NCBI RefSeq assembly: GCF_019145195.1
Contig: NZ_JAHSTW010000003.1
Coordinates: 248,001-312,000 of the forward strand
Direction: 5' to 3'
Length of the DNA: 64,000 nt
Source: Pseudomonas siliginis
GTDB taxonomy: Bacteria; Pseudomonadota; Gammaproteobacteria; Pseudomonadales; Pseudomonadaceae
The position numbers and the translations under genes are program-made. Within the stretch, counting starts at the first letter, position 1; the number at the start of each line of letters is the position of its first letter. Below are positions 45,608 to 54,575 of this stretch, piece by piece. The notes beneath the pieces were generated by a model. It saw only the letters and a program-made list of their open reading frames with translations. It searched no databases and had not been told where the DNA came from.

Positions 45608-46761
45608 CCTGGAGTGGCGAGGCCGGACAGGCGCAAGCGGTTGCGGCCGCCGCGTTTGGACTCATAGAGCGCGGCGTCGCCAAGTTCGATCAGCGCCGCG
45701 AGACTGGCCGGCGGTTTGTCGAACAGGGTGGCGCCGATGCTCAAAGTCACCGCAGCGGACGTGGGATAAGTGTGCGACGCCAAGGCCAGAAACTGTTCGC
45801 GCAAGGCATTGCCCAGTTCAAGGATAGCTTCGGCTGACGCGTTGTTGAGCAGCATCAGAAACTCGTCGCCACCCAGCCGCGCCGTCAGCGCATGGGGCGG
45901 CAGTTGGGCGCGGATCATCTCGCTCAGAGCAATCAGCAAGCGATCACCGGCGATATGCCCGTACTGGTCGTTGACCAGTTTGAAGTTGTCGATATCGATC
46001 AACAGCAGCGCACCCGGTCTTTGCGCGGAGACACCGGCCAACAGGCGGGGCGTGCGTTTTTCCAGCGCCCGGCGGTTGTACAGTGCGGTCAGTGGATCGC
46101 GCTCGGCGAGGCGGGCGATTTGCTTTTCCCGGCGATAACGCTCGGTGCCGGTCATCGACAGGGCGATCAACATGATCGCCATCGCGCCTTCGACCAGCGA
46201 GATCTGAATGATCTCGCCACGAAACGCCGCCAGATCGATTAGCGTGCCGGGGATCACCACGGTCAGGGCCTTGGCCACATAGAAGATGCCGTGGCCGAGC
46301 AGCACATAACGCAATTGCACCGCGCCAACGCTCAACGACTTGCCGTGTGGACGCAGCAGCGAACTGGCCTTCAGCGTGGGGATGGCTACCAGCAGCGAGT
46401 TGGCCACCAACATGGCCTTGGACCACAGCGGGCCGTCCGGCAACGTCAACGTGATCAGCCACGTCGCGAAAATCAGGTACCACGCCGGCGACAGTCGGGT
46501 CTGGGTGAAGCGCGCCACACCGAGCAGGAAAAAGAAATGCGCGGTCACCAGCAAGCCGTTGGCGAACCAAATGCCCAGCAGCAGAAAACCGCTGCTGCGC
46601 AGCAGAGCCAGGGTGGAACCGATGGTGATGGTGGCGAAACCGGCGCTCCAGAACAGTAGCGAAGGCTCACGGATGCTGCGCCACTCGACCGCCAGGTACA
46701 GCGCGGCAGCGGCTGCGAGGGCGATCGTGATGGTCAGCATCGTTGGCGGGTCGAGCGGCAT
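45604..46761 (-). CDS. Membrane-bound diguanylate cyclase (GGDEF)
   Basis: A 385-residue protein. About 200 residues of six or seven membrane helices without a named sensor domain are followed by a GGDEF domain (about 225-380) with intact ARLGGDEF and IDIDNFKLVND. The RxxD inhibitory site is not found at its usual position (the residues there are PPHA), so product inhibition may be absent. ATG 46761 is preferred to the TTG at 46788. It makes c-di-GMP; no phosphodiesterase domain is attached. Confidence 0.9.
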   Translation of the reverse strand: MPLDPPTMLTITIALAAAAALYLAVEWRSIREPSLLFWSAGFATITIGSTLALLRSSGFLLLGIWFANGLLVTAHFFFLLGVARFTQTRLSPAWYLIFATWLITLTLPDGPLWSKAMLVANSLLVAIPTLKASSLLRPHGKSLSVGAVQLRYVLLGHGIFYVAKALTVVIPGTLIDLAAFRGEIIQISLVEGAMAIMLIALSMTGTERYRREKQIARLAERDPLTALYNRRALEKRTPRLLAGVSAQRPGALLLIDIDNFKLVNDQYGHIAGDRLLIALSEMIRAQLPPHALTARLGGDEFLMLLNNASAEAILELGNALREQFLALASHTYPTSAAVTLSIGATLFDKPPASLAALIELGDAALYESKRGGRNRLRLSGLATPG

Positions 46762-46866
46762 TTCCGGGCAAGCCTGTCTGTATGGCAATAGGCCTGCGAT
46801 TGTAAGCGTTTGGTCAGGTTTTTCGCAGGGGGCGCGTTGCCGGGCAGACCACTGGCGCTCCAGCGG

Positions 46867-47115
46867 TCACTCTTGCGGGCTTAGCCAGGTGTCTACCACG
46901 CGGCGATCGAGCTCTTCCCAATAGGCCATGCCCAGCACCCGCGTGGTGTTGAGCCCGCGCAGGTAACCGCGCAGTTGCTGGGCGGTATCGCGGATCAATT
47001 GCGCATCGCGGGTGTTTTTGTCCAGCAGGACGCTTTCGTACTGCACCAGATAGTCGGCCACGCGCTCGCGGAAATCGGGCAGCACGGCGTCACGGATCAG
47101 ATCGAACGTTCTCAA
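46867..47115 (-). CDS. Small hypothetical protein, 82 aa
   Basis: An 82-residue helical protein (RTFDLIRDAVLPDF...DTWLSPQE) with no signal or membrane segment. The only usable start is TTG at 47115, with GAGGG at a proper distance. No function is evident. Confidence 0.6.
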   Translation of the reverse strand: MRTFDLIRDAVLPDFRERVADYLVQYESVLLDKNTRDAQLIRDTAQQLRGYLRGLNTTRVLGMAYWEELDRRVVDTWLSPQE

Positions 47116-47282
47116 GGCGAGACCCTCATCATTTTTCTTGGATGTATCCAGTGTGCATCAGTCTGCGCGACACGCAACTATTGCTGGAAGTAATAGTGAC
47201 CATCAAGAAACGCAAGTTCTGCTTTGGCGGCGATCGGCGGAAAATCGCCTCCATCGAAGACGCAGCTCAAGGAAATTGCGCG

Positions 47283-47924
47283 ATGAACATTCTGACTCGA
47301 CTGGCATTGATCGCCCTGCTGATGGGCGGGGTAGTTACCGCACCGGCTTACGCAGACGAAGCCCGGTCGTGTCACCTGCAACCCATCGTCGCCAGCGCCT
47401 CGGCGTTGCAGCACACGCAGACCGTGGGTGTGTTGTTGAGCGAAAACACGTTGCAGAACCTGCAATACCTGGAGCGTTACCACGACATGGCGCTCAACGG
47501 CGCCAAAGACGCACTGGATTCGCAAATCCGCGACGCCTTTGTCGGCAGCTCCGACCCGGAACTGGCCCTCGACTGGCTGGTGAGTTCGCTGCAACAGCAG
47601 TTCGTCTCGGTGACCGTCTACGACAACCTCGATGCGCTGGTTCAGGCCCATCCGGACGTTGTGGTCAAGCTCGACACCTTCAACCGCTTGCTGACTCAGC
47701 GCAACAGTTTGGTCGAGGCGCGTTTTTCCGCACGGTTCTACGACGCCGATCTGCAGTACATCGGCAAGGCCGAGGGAGCGATCGAGCAAGAGTTGCCTTC
47801 GGTCTGGGTGCACAACCAGGCGGCGCCGCAGATCGCCGCGCAGATCAATCAGCAGCGTGACCTGCAACTCAATGCGCTGAAGCAATTCGATGTGTCGCTC
47901 AAGGCCCTGGTGGCGTCGAGCTGA
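47283..47924 (+). CDS. Secreted or periplasmic hypothetical protein
   Basis: A 213-residue protein with a signal peptide (MNILTRLALIALLMGG, cleavage near APAYA-DEA). The mature part is helical and Gln/Leu-rich, with one Cys (RSCHLQP) and no recognised domain. ATG 47283 has AAGGAA upstream; the frame extends to 47142 but adds no better start. It precedes the lipoprotein gene by 85 bp. Confidence 0.72.
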   Translation: MNILTRLALIALLMGGVVTAPAYADEARSCHLQPIVASASALQHTQTVGVLLSENTLQNLQYLERYHDMALNGAKDALDSQIRDAFVGSSDPELALDWLVSSLQQQFVSVTVYDNLDALVQAHPDVVVKLDTFNRLLTQRNSLVEARFSARFYDADLQYIGKAEGAIEQELPSVWVHNQAAPQIAAQINQQRDLQLNALKQFDVSLKALVASS

Positions 47925-48009
47925 TTCTTAAAACGTAAATGGCAACGGCGGCGCCGTGAAGTCGAACCGTTGCCGGTTGAACCGAACCTTTATTTTCAGG
48001 ATTTACTCC

Positions 48010-48351
48010 ATGCGTCCTTTATTCGTGCCAGCCATGGCTTTTGTTTCCCTGTTGCTCGCCGGTTGCGCTTCGGCGCCGAACGATCCGACCCTGACCTTGC
48101 AGACCAGCAAGACGCCGGCGCAGTACGCCGATTGCGTGGTGCCGAAATTGCAGGGCAGTGCGTTGAATCCGACGGTTTCGCAGAGTCAGCGCAGTTATCG
48201 GATCGTGGTGCCGAGCAAGGTGTCGGCGGACAACGTGCTGGAGGCGTACAAGGCGGGGAAGGGCGGCAAGGTGTTCATTTATGAGCGGCATTTGCTGGCG
48301 TCGAATTTGTTGCCTTCAAGTTTTGAGCGGGCGGCTCAGGATTGCATTTGA
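48010..48351 (+). CDS. Small lipoprotein
   Basis: A 113-residue protein with a typical lipobox, LLAGC, at residues 15-19 after a hydrophobic segment; the next residues (ASAPND) do not include Asp at +2, so outer-membrane sorting is likely. The rest has one further Cys pair candidate (DCVVP, QDCI). Start ATG 48010. Function unknown. It is followed by a strong terminator. Confidence 0.85.
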   Translation: MRPLFVPAMAFVSLLLAGCASAPNDPTLTLQTSKTPAQYADCVVPKLQGSALNPTVSQSQRSYRIVVPSKVSADNVLEAYKAGKGGKVFIYERHLLASNLLPSSFERAAQDCI

Positions 48352-48416
48352 TCTGAGCGCTTGTGACGGGTTTTGACAGAGCTCCTTTGGTTGGCCGCAA
48401 CCAACCAATTTTTTCG

Positions 48417-48451
48417 CCCCACACTGGTTTTCGGTTGTGGGGTTTTTTTTT
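48417..48451 (+). terminator. Rho-independent terminator after the lipoprotein gene
   Basis: CCCCACA (48417-48423) pairs with TGTGGGG (48436-48442), followed by nine Ts (48443-48451). Confidence 0.9.
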
Positions 48452-48454
48452 GGA

Positions 48455-48805
48455 CTTGGCGGCCTTTGGGCCGACCATGCTCTTCGGGTTTGGGTGTATA
48501 TCCGTTTCTGCGGGTGTGGCTGATTACGGTTCCGCTCTTACAGCGGGTCACTTTTTCAAACGCCAAAAAGTAACCAAAAGGCTGCGCCCTGACGTTCGGC
48601 CCGCTCGCTGGGGCTCGGGGTTCCTTCGCTGCGGAATCGATCCGGGCGCAGCGGCTCCGGTTTGCTCCGCTGCACCTCCTTCCGCTGTGTACGACTGCGT
48701 CGTACGGTCGCTGCGCTCCCACGCCCGGATCAATCCCTCCGCTCAGCCTGCCGACGGGCTCCAGGATCAAAAGCTACTCGAGCTTGCGCTCATTGTATTG
48801 AGTGG
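48455..48805 (+). repeat. Structured intergenic repeat element, copy B
   Basis: A 351-bp relative of 36382-36742 in the same orientation. Stems: CGGCC-TTTG-GGCCG (48460-48473); ACTTTTT/AAAAAGT with loop CAAACGCC (48550-48571); long-range GATCCGGGCG/CGCCCGGATC (48639-48648 with 48722-48731); GTACGAC-TGC-GTCGTAC (48689-48705), which carries a paired change relative to copy A; GAGC-TTGC-GCTC. A 203-codon ORF through it is not a real gene. Confidence 0.85.
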
Positions 48806-49171
48806 TGAAAAGCGATGGGGTCTGCTTTTGCTTTTGCTTTTCTGTGGGAGCGAGCCTGCTCGCGATGGCGGCCTGACAGCCGACCGATTTCTCACTGAAT
48901 GCACGCAATCAAACTGTAAGAGCTGCCGAAGGCTGCGATCTTTTGATCTGGCCTTCGCTTTGCTTTTCCGTTGAGAGCAAGCCTGCATTGGACGTTGGGT
49001 GTTGACCAATTCATGTCCACGCCACAAAAAACTGTGGGAGCTGGCTTGCCAGCGAAGGCAGCCTGACAGACGCCCCATTTCTCACTGAATGTACGCAATC
49101 AAACCTGTGGGAGCGAGCCTGCTCGCGAAGGCGGTGTGCGCCGCGATCACGAACAGCGCTCCGGAACCCAT
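48806..49171. repeat. REP-rich intergenic region
   Basis: GCTTTT run (48820-48841) then REP elements at 48842-48871, 49032-49060 and 49105-49133. Two near-identical spacer stretches, GCCTGACAG...ATTTCTCACTGAATG.ACGCAATCAAAC, lie at 48869-48918 and 49057-49107. A further interspersed stretch, AGCTGCCGAAGGCTGCGATC, lies at 48921-48940. No gene is supported. Confidence 0.8.
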
Positions 49172-50128
49172 TCACCCCGTCACACACCCAACCGGCACTT
49201 TCCCCGCAAACGTATCAACCAGACTCGCCACCACCATTTCCCCCATCCGCGTGCGAGTCTGCAATGTTGCGCTGGCCCGATGCGGTTGCAGCACCACCTG
49301 TTCATTAGCAAACAACGCTTCAGGCACATTCGGTTCATCGACAAACACATCCAGCCCAGCCCCGGCAATCTCTCCCGCTGAAAGCGCGGCCACCAGATCC
49401 GCCTCATTCACCAGTTTGCCCCGGGCGACGTTGATCAGATAACCGTCCTTGCCCAGCGCTTGCAGCACTTGCGCGTCAATGATCGCTTCGCCCTTGTCCG
49501 CCGCGGCGGCGAGGATCAGGGCGTCGCTGTCGCGGGCCAGTTGTTTGAGGTCGGCGACGAAGGTGTGGGGGACGTCGCTCATCGGTTGCAGGTCGGTGTA
49601 GCTGATCGGGCAGCCGAAGGCGGCGGCGCGGGTGGCGATGGCGCGGCCGACGCGGCCCATGCCGACGATGCCGATGCGCATGCCGGAGACTTGTCGGGCC
49701 AAGGGCAGCGGGGCGAGTGGGGTTGGGCTTTGTGGCCATTGGCCGGAGCGCACGTAGCGGTCGCTGGTGCACAGGCCCCGGCAGACCGAGATGAGCAGGC
49801 CGATGGCGAGGTCGGCGACGTCTTCGGTGAGGGCGCCGATGGTGGCGGTGACGCGGATGCCGCGGTCGCGGGCGTAGGTCAGATCGACGGCATCGGTGCC
49901 GACGCCGTTGACCGCGATGACTTCCAGGTTCGGCAGTTGCGCCATCAGCGCCTGGCTGATGCCGGTGTGACCGCCGGTGATCACGCCACGGATGTTGGCG
50001 CCGTGTTCGTTTATGTAGGCGGGTTTGTCCGCTTGCTGGTAGTAGCGGCGTACGGTGAACAGTTCGTCCAGACGCGCGTTGATTGCCGGGATCAGGATCG
50101 GGCTCAGTTGCAGGATTTCTGGCTTCAT
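49172..50128 (-). CDS. D-2-hydroxyacid dehydrogenase
   Basis: A 318-residue NAD(P)-dependent enzyme interconverting a D-2-hydroxyacid and a 2-keto acid. The Rossmann motif is VGMGRVGRA; the catalytic Arg is in NVARGK, Glu in DEPN, and His in LQPHRASAT. It resembles the hydroxypyruvate/glyoxylate reductase group. ATG 50128 has GAGGTAG upstream. It is the last gene of the MFS/FAH/SDR cluster but is separated from the SDR by a terminator-like hairpin. Confidence 0.9.
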   Translation of the reverse strand: MKPEILQLSPILIPAINARLDELFTVRRYYQQADKPAYINEHGANIRGVITGGHTGISQALMAQLPNLEVIAVNGVGTDAVDLTYARDRGIRVTATIGALTEDVADLAIGLLISVCRGLCTSDRYVRSGQWPQSPTPLAPLPLARQVSGMRIGIVGMGRVGRAIATRAAAFGCPISYTDLQPMSDVPHTFVADLKQLARDSDALILAAAADKGEAIIDAQVLQALGKDGYLINVARGKLVNEADLVAALSAGEIAGAGLDVFVDEPNVPEALFANEQVVLQPHRASATLQTRTRMGEMVVASLVDTFAGKVPVGCVTG

Positions 50129-50147
50129 GGCTACCTCGTTACGCAAT

Positions 50148-50174
50148 AAAAAAGCCGGCTCAACCGCGGCCGGC
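50148..50174 (-). terminator. Terminator-like hairpin between SDR and D-2-hydroxyacid dehydrogenase
   Basis: On the minus strand: GCCGGC, 9 nt including the SDR stop, GCCGGC, then six Ts (50153-50148). It would reduce read-through into the dehydrogenase gene. Confidence 0.6.
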
Positions 50175-50918
50175 AAACGGCATGGCGCTGGCCATGACGG
50201 TCATGTTCAGGACGTTGGCCGACAGCGGCAGAGCGGCGATGTAGCGCACCGCATCGGCGACGTGTTTGACGTCGACCATCGGCTCGACGGCGATGCTGCC
50301 GTTGGCCTGGCGTACGCCTTTGGTCATGCGCACCGACATTTCCGTCAGGGCATTGCCGATGTCGATCTGGCTGCAGGCAATGTTGAATTCGCGGCCGTCC
50401 AGCGCCAGGGATTTGGTCAGGCCGAGCACCGCGTGTTTGCTCGCGGTGTAGGCGCTGCTGAACGGGCGCGGGGTGTGTGCGGAAATCGAACCGTTATTGA
50501 TGATTCGTCCGCCCTGCGGCTGTTGTTTGCGCATCAGCCCGAAGGCGCCGCGAGCGCAGAGAAAGACACCGTTGAGGTTGGTGTCGATCACGTTGCGCCA
50601 CTGCTCGAAGGTCAGTTCATCCAGCGGCACGGCGGGGGCGTTGACGCCGGCGTTGTTGAAGACCACATCGAGGCGGCCGTAGACCTCGGCAATGGTCGCG
50701 AACAGTACGTCGACACTGGCCGGATCGCGCACGTCGGTGGGTACCGCCAGCGCTGGGTGACCCTGGCTCTGCGCCAGTTCGACCAGCGCTTGCAAGGGCT
50801 CGGGCCGGCGTCCGGCGAGTACAAGGGTGAAACCGTCAGCCATCAGGCCCAGCGCCACGGCGCGGCCAATGCCACTGCCGGCGCCGGTGACCAGCGCAAC
50901 TTTCAAAGGGGTCGTCAT
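50160..50918 (-). CDS. Short-chain dehydrogenase/reductase (SDR)
   Basis: A 252-residue classical [11 protein letters not shown] cofactor motif, an Arg (GRRP) suggesting NADP, NNAG, catalytic Ser (NNGSIS), YTASK. ATG 50918 has AGGAG upstream. It lies 35 bp after the FAH gene. In known non-phosphorylative sugar routes an SDR of this type makes the 2,4-diketo acid cleaved by an FAH-family hydrolase; that role is inferred here. Confidence 0.88.
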   Translation of the reverse strand: MTTPLKVALVTGAGSGIGRAVALGLMADGFTLVLAGRRPEPLQALVELAQSQGHPALAVPTDVRDPASVDVLFATIAEVYGRLDVVFNNAGVNAPAVPLDELTFEQWRNVIDTNLNGVFLCARGAFGLMRKQQPQGGRIINNGSISAHTPRPFSSAYTASKHAVLGLTKSLALDGREFNIACSQIDIGNALTEMSVRMTKGVRQANGSIAVEPMVDVKHVADAVRYIAALPLSANVLNMTVMASAMPFAGRG

Positions 50919-50952
50919 AGTGTTGTTCTCCTTTTTTCTCAATCCGCTGGAA

Positions 50953-51639
50953 TCAGGGCCGTGGGCCGACGCGCATTTCCAGGTGGCCGATGCCGTCTAT
51001 GCCAGCGCTGATCACGTCGCCCGGTTGCAGGCTGTCAACGCCGGCGGGGCTGCCGGTCATGATCAGGTCGCCGGCGCGCAGGGCCACGGATTGCGAGATG
51101 CGCGCGATTACTTCACTGACCGACCAGATCTGGCTGTCGAGATTGTCGCGCTGGCGTTCTTCGCCGTTGACGTTCAGCCACAATTCGCCCTCGGGATGGC
51201 CGCTGCGGCTCACCGGGACGACGGCAGTCATCGGCGCGGCGCCGTCGAACACCTTGGCGCCTTCCCACGGCAAGCCGTTGCTCTTGGCTGCGCGTTGCAC
51301 ATCGCGGCGGGTCAGGTCGAGGCCGGCGGCGTAGCCCCACACGTAGGCGAGCGCTTGATCCTCGGGGATATTGGCGCCGCCTTCACCGATGGCGACGACC
51401 AGTTCGATTTCGTGAACGAAGTCCTCGCACACTGTTGGGAAGGCGATGTCGCCGACGGCATCGACCACGCAGCTCGGCGGTTTCATGAAAAACACCGGCG
51501 GCTGGCGCGACTGGCCTTGCGAGTCCGGCCATGGGTAGTTGCGGCCGACACAGAACACCCGGCCGACGGGGAAGCGCTGCTCGGTGCCGAGTACCGGCAA
51601 AGTCACGGGCAGATCCGGGGTAAAGACGTATTCAGTCAT
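50953..51639 (-). CDS. Fumarylacetoacetase-family (FAH) hydrolase, acylpyruvate type
   Basis: A 228-residue enzyme with the FAH metal-binding motif [10 protein letters not shown] and the later E/D residues, [22 protein letters not shown]. Its size and motifs resemble fumarylpyruvate/acylpyruvate hydrolases. It should cleave a 2,4-diketo acid to pyruvate and another acid. ATG 51639 has AGGA at a suitable distance; ATG 51645 is too close to it. The next gene upstream is the MFS transporter. Confidence 0.87.
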   Translation of the reverse strand: MTEYVFTPDLPVTLPVLGTEQRFPVGRVFCVGRNYPWPDSQGQSRQPPVFFMKPPSCVVDAVGDIAFPTVCEDFVHEIELVVAIGEGGANIPEDQALAYVWGYAAGLDLTRRDVQRAAKSNGLPWEGAKVFDGAAPMTAVVPVSRSGHPEGELWLNVNGEERQRDNLDSQIWSVSEVIARISQSVALRAGDLIMTGSPAGVDSLQPGDVISAGIDGIGHLEMRVGPRP

Positions 51640-51743
51640 GTTCATCCTGCGGGTCATCCTGTTTGAAAGGGCAGCGTACGGCGGCTGGCGTCGGCGAAGT
51701 TGGACGAAAGCCGCCTGCGTTTGGACAAATCCGGGTTCTTGCC

Positions 51744-53093
51744 TCAGCGCACCTTCAGCTCGATGCGATACAGGCGTCCGAGCAGTAACGAATAGGAGAG
51801 GGTGCCGATCAGCGCGACGCCGCCAATAAACCAGAAGGCATAGGCGAAGGTGCCGGTGGCGTGGACGATGGCGCCGATCACGATCGGCGTGACGATGCCG
51901 CCGATATTCGCCGCCAGGCTGGTAATGCCGCCGGTGAGGCCGATCAGCTCTTTTGGCGCCACTTCCGACACCGCCGCCCACGATGAGGACGCGATGCCTT
52001 GGGCGAAGAACGCGATGGTCAACACGGCGATGCAGATCAGGTTGGAGTCAGTGAAATTCACCAGCACGATCGACATGCCCAGCATCGAACCGACCACCAG
52101 CGGCAACTTGCGCGCAAACGACATCGAGTAGCCGCGACGGATCAGCAAGTCGGAAACGATGCCGGCCAGCAGAATCCCCACCGTGGCACCGACGAAGGGC
52201 AGCACGGCGAAGATCCCGGCCTTGATCATGGTCAGTTTGCGTTCTTCGATCAGGTAGGTCGGGAACCAGGTGAGGAAGAAGTACAGCGCCGAGGTGCTGG
52301 CGAACTTGCCGATGCAGATCGCCCAGATCTGCCGATAGCTGAACAGCTCGGCAATCTGCCGCCAGTTGAAGCGGGTGCGCTCCTGGCTGCTCTTGACCAG
52401 ACCGCCGCCGGTTTCGATGTACTTCAATTCTTCCTGGCTGACCTTCTTGCAGCTCAGCGGATCGCGATACAGGTACAGCCACAGCACACCGAAGACGATG
52501 CCGAGTGCGCCAGTGCTGTAAAACACGTGGCGCCAGTCAAAGGTGGTCGCCAGCCACAACAGCGCGCCGGTGAACAGCGCCGTGCCGAGGTACTGGCCGC
52601 ACACGTAAATGCTGCTGGCCATCCCGCGTTCCCGCGCCGGGAACCACACCGTCACCGCGCGGCTGTTGGCCGGAAAAGCCGGGGCTTCCATGGCGCCGAC
52701 CGCCAGGCGCAGGCCGAACAGCGAGGCAAACCCCGTGGCGAAACCCTGGCAAACGGTGACGGTCGACCAGCTGATCAGCGAAACGCCGTAGGTGAAGCGC
52801 GAGCCAAACCGGTCGGCAATGAAGCCGGCCGGCACCAGCGCCAAGGCATAGGTCCAGGCGAACGCGGAAAAGATCAGGCCCATCTCGATCTTGTCCAGGC
52901 CCAGGTCCTTGGCCATGAACGGCGCGGCGATCGAGATGTTCACCCGGTCGATGTAATTGATGATCGTCGCGATCAGCAGCAACGACAGCATGAACCAGCG
53001 CCGCCGGGTAGGCAGACGCTGCGCCGCAACGGCATCGCGTGCACCGGCAATCACCGGCGGCACCGTGGCACTGGAAGAATGGGAGTTGGACAT
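51744..53093 (-). CDS. MFS transporter, ACS family (glucarate/galactonate-transporter-like)
   Basis: A 449-residue transporter with 12 predicted membrane helices. The motif NYIDRVNISIAAPFM and SSWAAVSEVAPKELIGLTGGI are typical of GudP/DgoT-like hexonate transporters. ATG 53093 has GAGGTC upstream. It is the first gene of the operon and divergent from the AraC gene, so the imported substrate is probably a sugar acid. Confidence 0.88.
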   Translation of the reverse strand: MSNSHSSSATVPPVIAGARDAVAAQRLPTRRRWFMLSLLLIATIINYIDRVNISIAAPFMAKDLGLDKIEMGLIFSAFAWTYALALVPAGFIADRFGSRFTYGVSLISWSTVTVCQGFATGFASLFGLRLAVGAMEAPAFPANSRAVTVWFPARERGMASSIYVCGQYLGTALFTGALLWLATTFDWRHVFYSTGALGIVFGVLWLYLYRDPLSCKKVSQEELKYIETGGGLVKSSQERTRFNWRQIAELFSYRQIWAICIGKFASTSALYFFLTWFPTYLIEERKLTMIKAGIFAVLPFVGATVGILLAGIVSDLLIRRGYSMSFARKLPLVVGSMLGMSIVLVNFTDSNLICIAVLTIAFFAQGIASSSWAAVSEVAPKELIGLTGGITSLAANIGGIVTPIVIGAIVHATGTFAYAFWFIGGVALIGTLSYSLLLGRLYRIELKVR

Positions 53094-53634
53094 GCGGAGA
53101 CCTCGTTATTGTTAGAAGAGTCGAGATTTTTCGAGCAGCCGATGCCGTTGCCCGCAATGTGTGGGGCAAGGCAATCGAACGGGTTGCAGCCTGGGTTTCA
53201 GACGTTCAGGAACGTCTTTGTGCGATTGATTTCAAGGGGAGGTCGGGCGGGGCGGCGAGGGGAAATAGCAGGATCATGACGTGCGCACCTTTGATTGTTT
53301 TTGAAAGAGGTTGGGCTGCGTTGGTCATTACAGTGGTCGTACAACGGTTCTAAATCAACCGATGGGTTAGAACGTTTTTTCTTGAAAAAAGTGGATTTGG
53401 CGAACGTGTCCAAAAAGATAAATACGATTTGTCTTGAGAATAAAGATCAGAATTAAATCGCAAGCAACTGAAAAATAACGACTATCACTGTTTCTAAGCT
53501 AATTCGCTTTTTGGACAGGCTCATCGCGAGGCTTCTTTCAAAAAAGCCAATGTCATCGTATGACTCATTGCCGCCCACCGCCCAACCCTGCAAGATGACA
53601 GGCGCTACCTCACTGCCCGGAGGACCTTCTGCCC
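53094..53634. promoter_or_regulatory. Divergent promoter region of the MFS/FAH operon and AraC gene
   Basis: 540 bp, notably AT-rich between 53285 and 53540. It contains an 11-bp perfect inverted repeat, TGTCCAAAAAG (53407-53417) and CTTTTTGGACA (53507-53517), 89 bp apart. The arms could be two AraC-regulator half-sites. No gene is supported. Confidence 0.55.
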
Positions 53635-54567
53635 ATGTCTTCACCCAGCCGTATCCCGACTTACGTCATGCAGCAACGCAGCGAATTGACCGATTTCTAC
53701 ATTCGCGACAAAAAGGGTCGTCGCGCCGAAACCGCGCCTCACCGGCACGAGTACTTCCAGATCCAGATCAACCTCGGTGGCGACACCGTGCAGCACATCG
53801 GCAGCGTGCAGCGGCCATTCCCGCGCAACACTCTGGCGTTCATCCTGCCGCACCGCGTGCACGTGATTCCGCATCCCGCAGACAGTAATTTCATCGTCAT
53901 CAATTTTTCCCAGACGTTTCTCTTGCCGCATCTGCAATGCGACCCGATGGACCTGGAAGAGGTGTCGATCCTGCTCGCGCCGGAGCTGTCGCCGTTCCGC
54001 TTTCAGGAACATCTGGATTTCATTTTGGGCGATGAGGATTTCGCTCAGGTCTGCGGCCTGATCGAACAGATGCGCGCACTCGATGAGAACCGTCAGTTCG
54101 GCACGCGGGAAATGCTCAAGGGCTTGTTGCTGCAGATGATCGGTAGCGTGTGTTTTCTCTACGCCGAGCCGCTCAAGCGCCTGGCGGAAGAGAATGCCGC
54201 CGAGAACAGCCGTCGCGACGCCTTGAGCCGCATGTTCGAGTATTTGCGGAAGAACATCGCCGATCCTGACCTCAATCTGATCAAAGTCGCCGCTGCGACC
54301 TATCTGTCACCGACCTACTTGACGCACTGGCTGCGCAAAGAGATCGGCAAGACCTTCACCGAGCTGGTGCTGGAGCGGCGCATGCACGCGGCGCGCAACT
54401 TCCTCCTCAACAGTACGCGCTCGGTGGGCGAGGTGGCGCGGTTGTGCGGGTTCGCCGATGAGGCCTATTTCTCCCGGCGGTTTCGCCAGATTCATGGCCA
54501 GCCACCGGGGCAGTTCCGCCGCCGCCAGCTCAACCCGGACACGCCGCAGACGCCACTGAATACTTAG
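53635..54567 (+). CDS. AraC-family transcriptional regulator
   Basis: A 310-residue regulator with an N-terminal cupin-type sensing domain (PHRHEYFQIQINLGG) and two C-terminal helix-turn-helix motifs (LIKVAAATYLSPTYLTHWLRKE; SVGEVARLCGFADEAYFSRRFR, each written apart). It is divergent from the sugar-acid operon and probably its activator. It ends 8 bp from the convergent histidine kinase. Confidence 0.9.
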   Translation: MSSPSRIPTYVMQQRSELTDFYIRDKKGRRAETAPHRHEYFQIQINLGGDTVQHIGSVQRPFPRNTLAFILPHRVHVIPHPADSNFIVINFSQTFLLPHLQCDPMDLEEVSILLAPELSPFRFQEHLDFILGDEDFAQVCGLIEQMRALDENRQFGTREMLKGLLLQMIGSVCFLYAEPLKRLAEENAAENSRRDALSRMFEYLRKNIADPDLNLIKVAAATYLSPTYLTHWLRKEIGKTFTELVLERRMHAARNFLLNSTRSVGEVARLCGFADEAYFSRRFRQIHGQPPGQFRRRQLNPDTPQTPLNT

Positions 54568-54575
54568 AGCGGCGC

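Noticed and set aside
48363..48974. ORF of 203 codons over structured element copy B and a REP
   Set aside because: Same reason as copy A; it also runs through a terminator and a REP.
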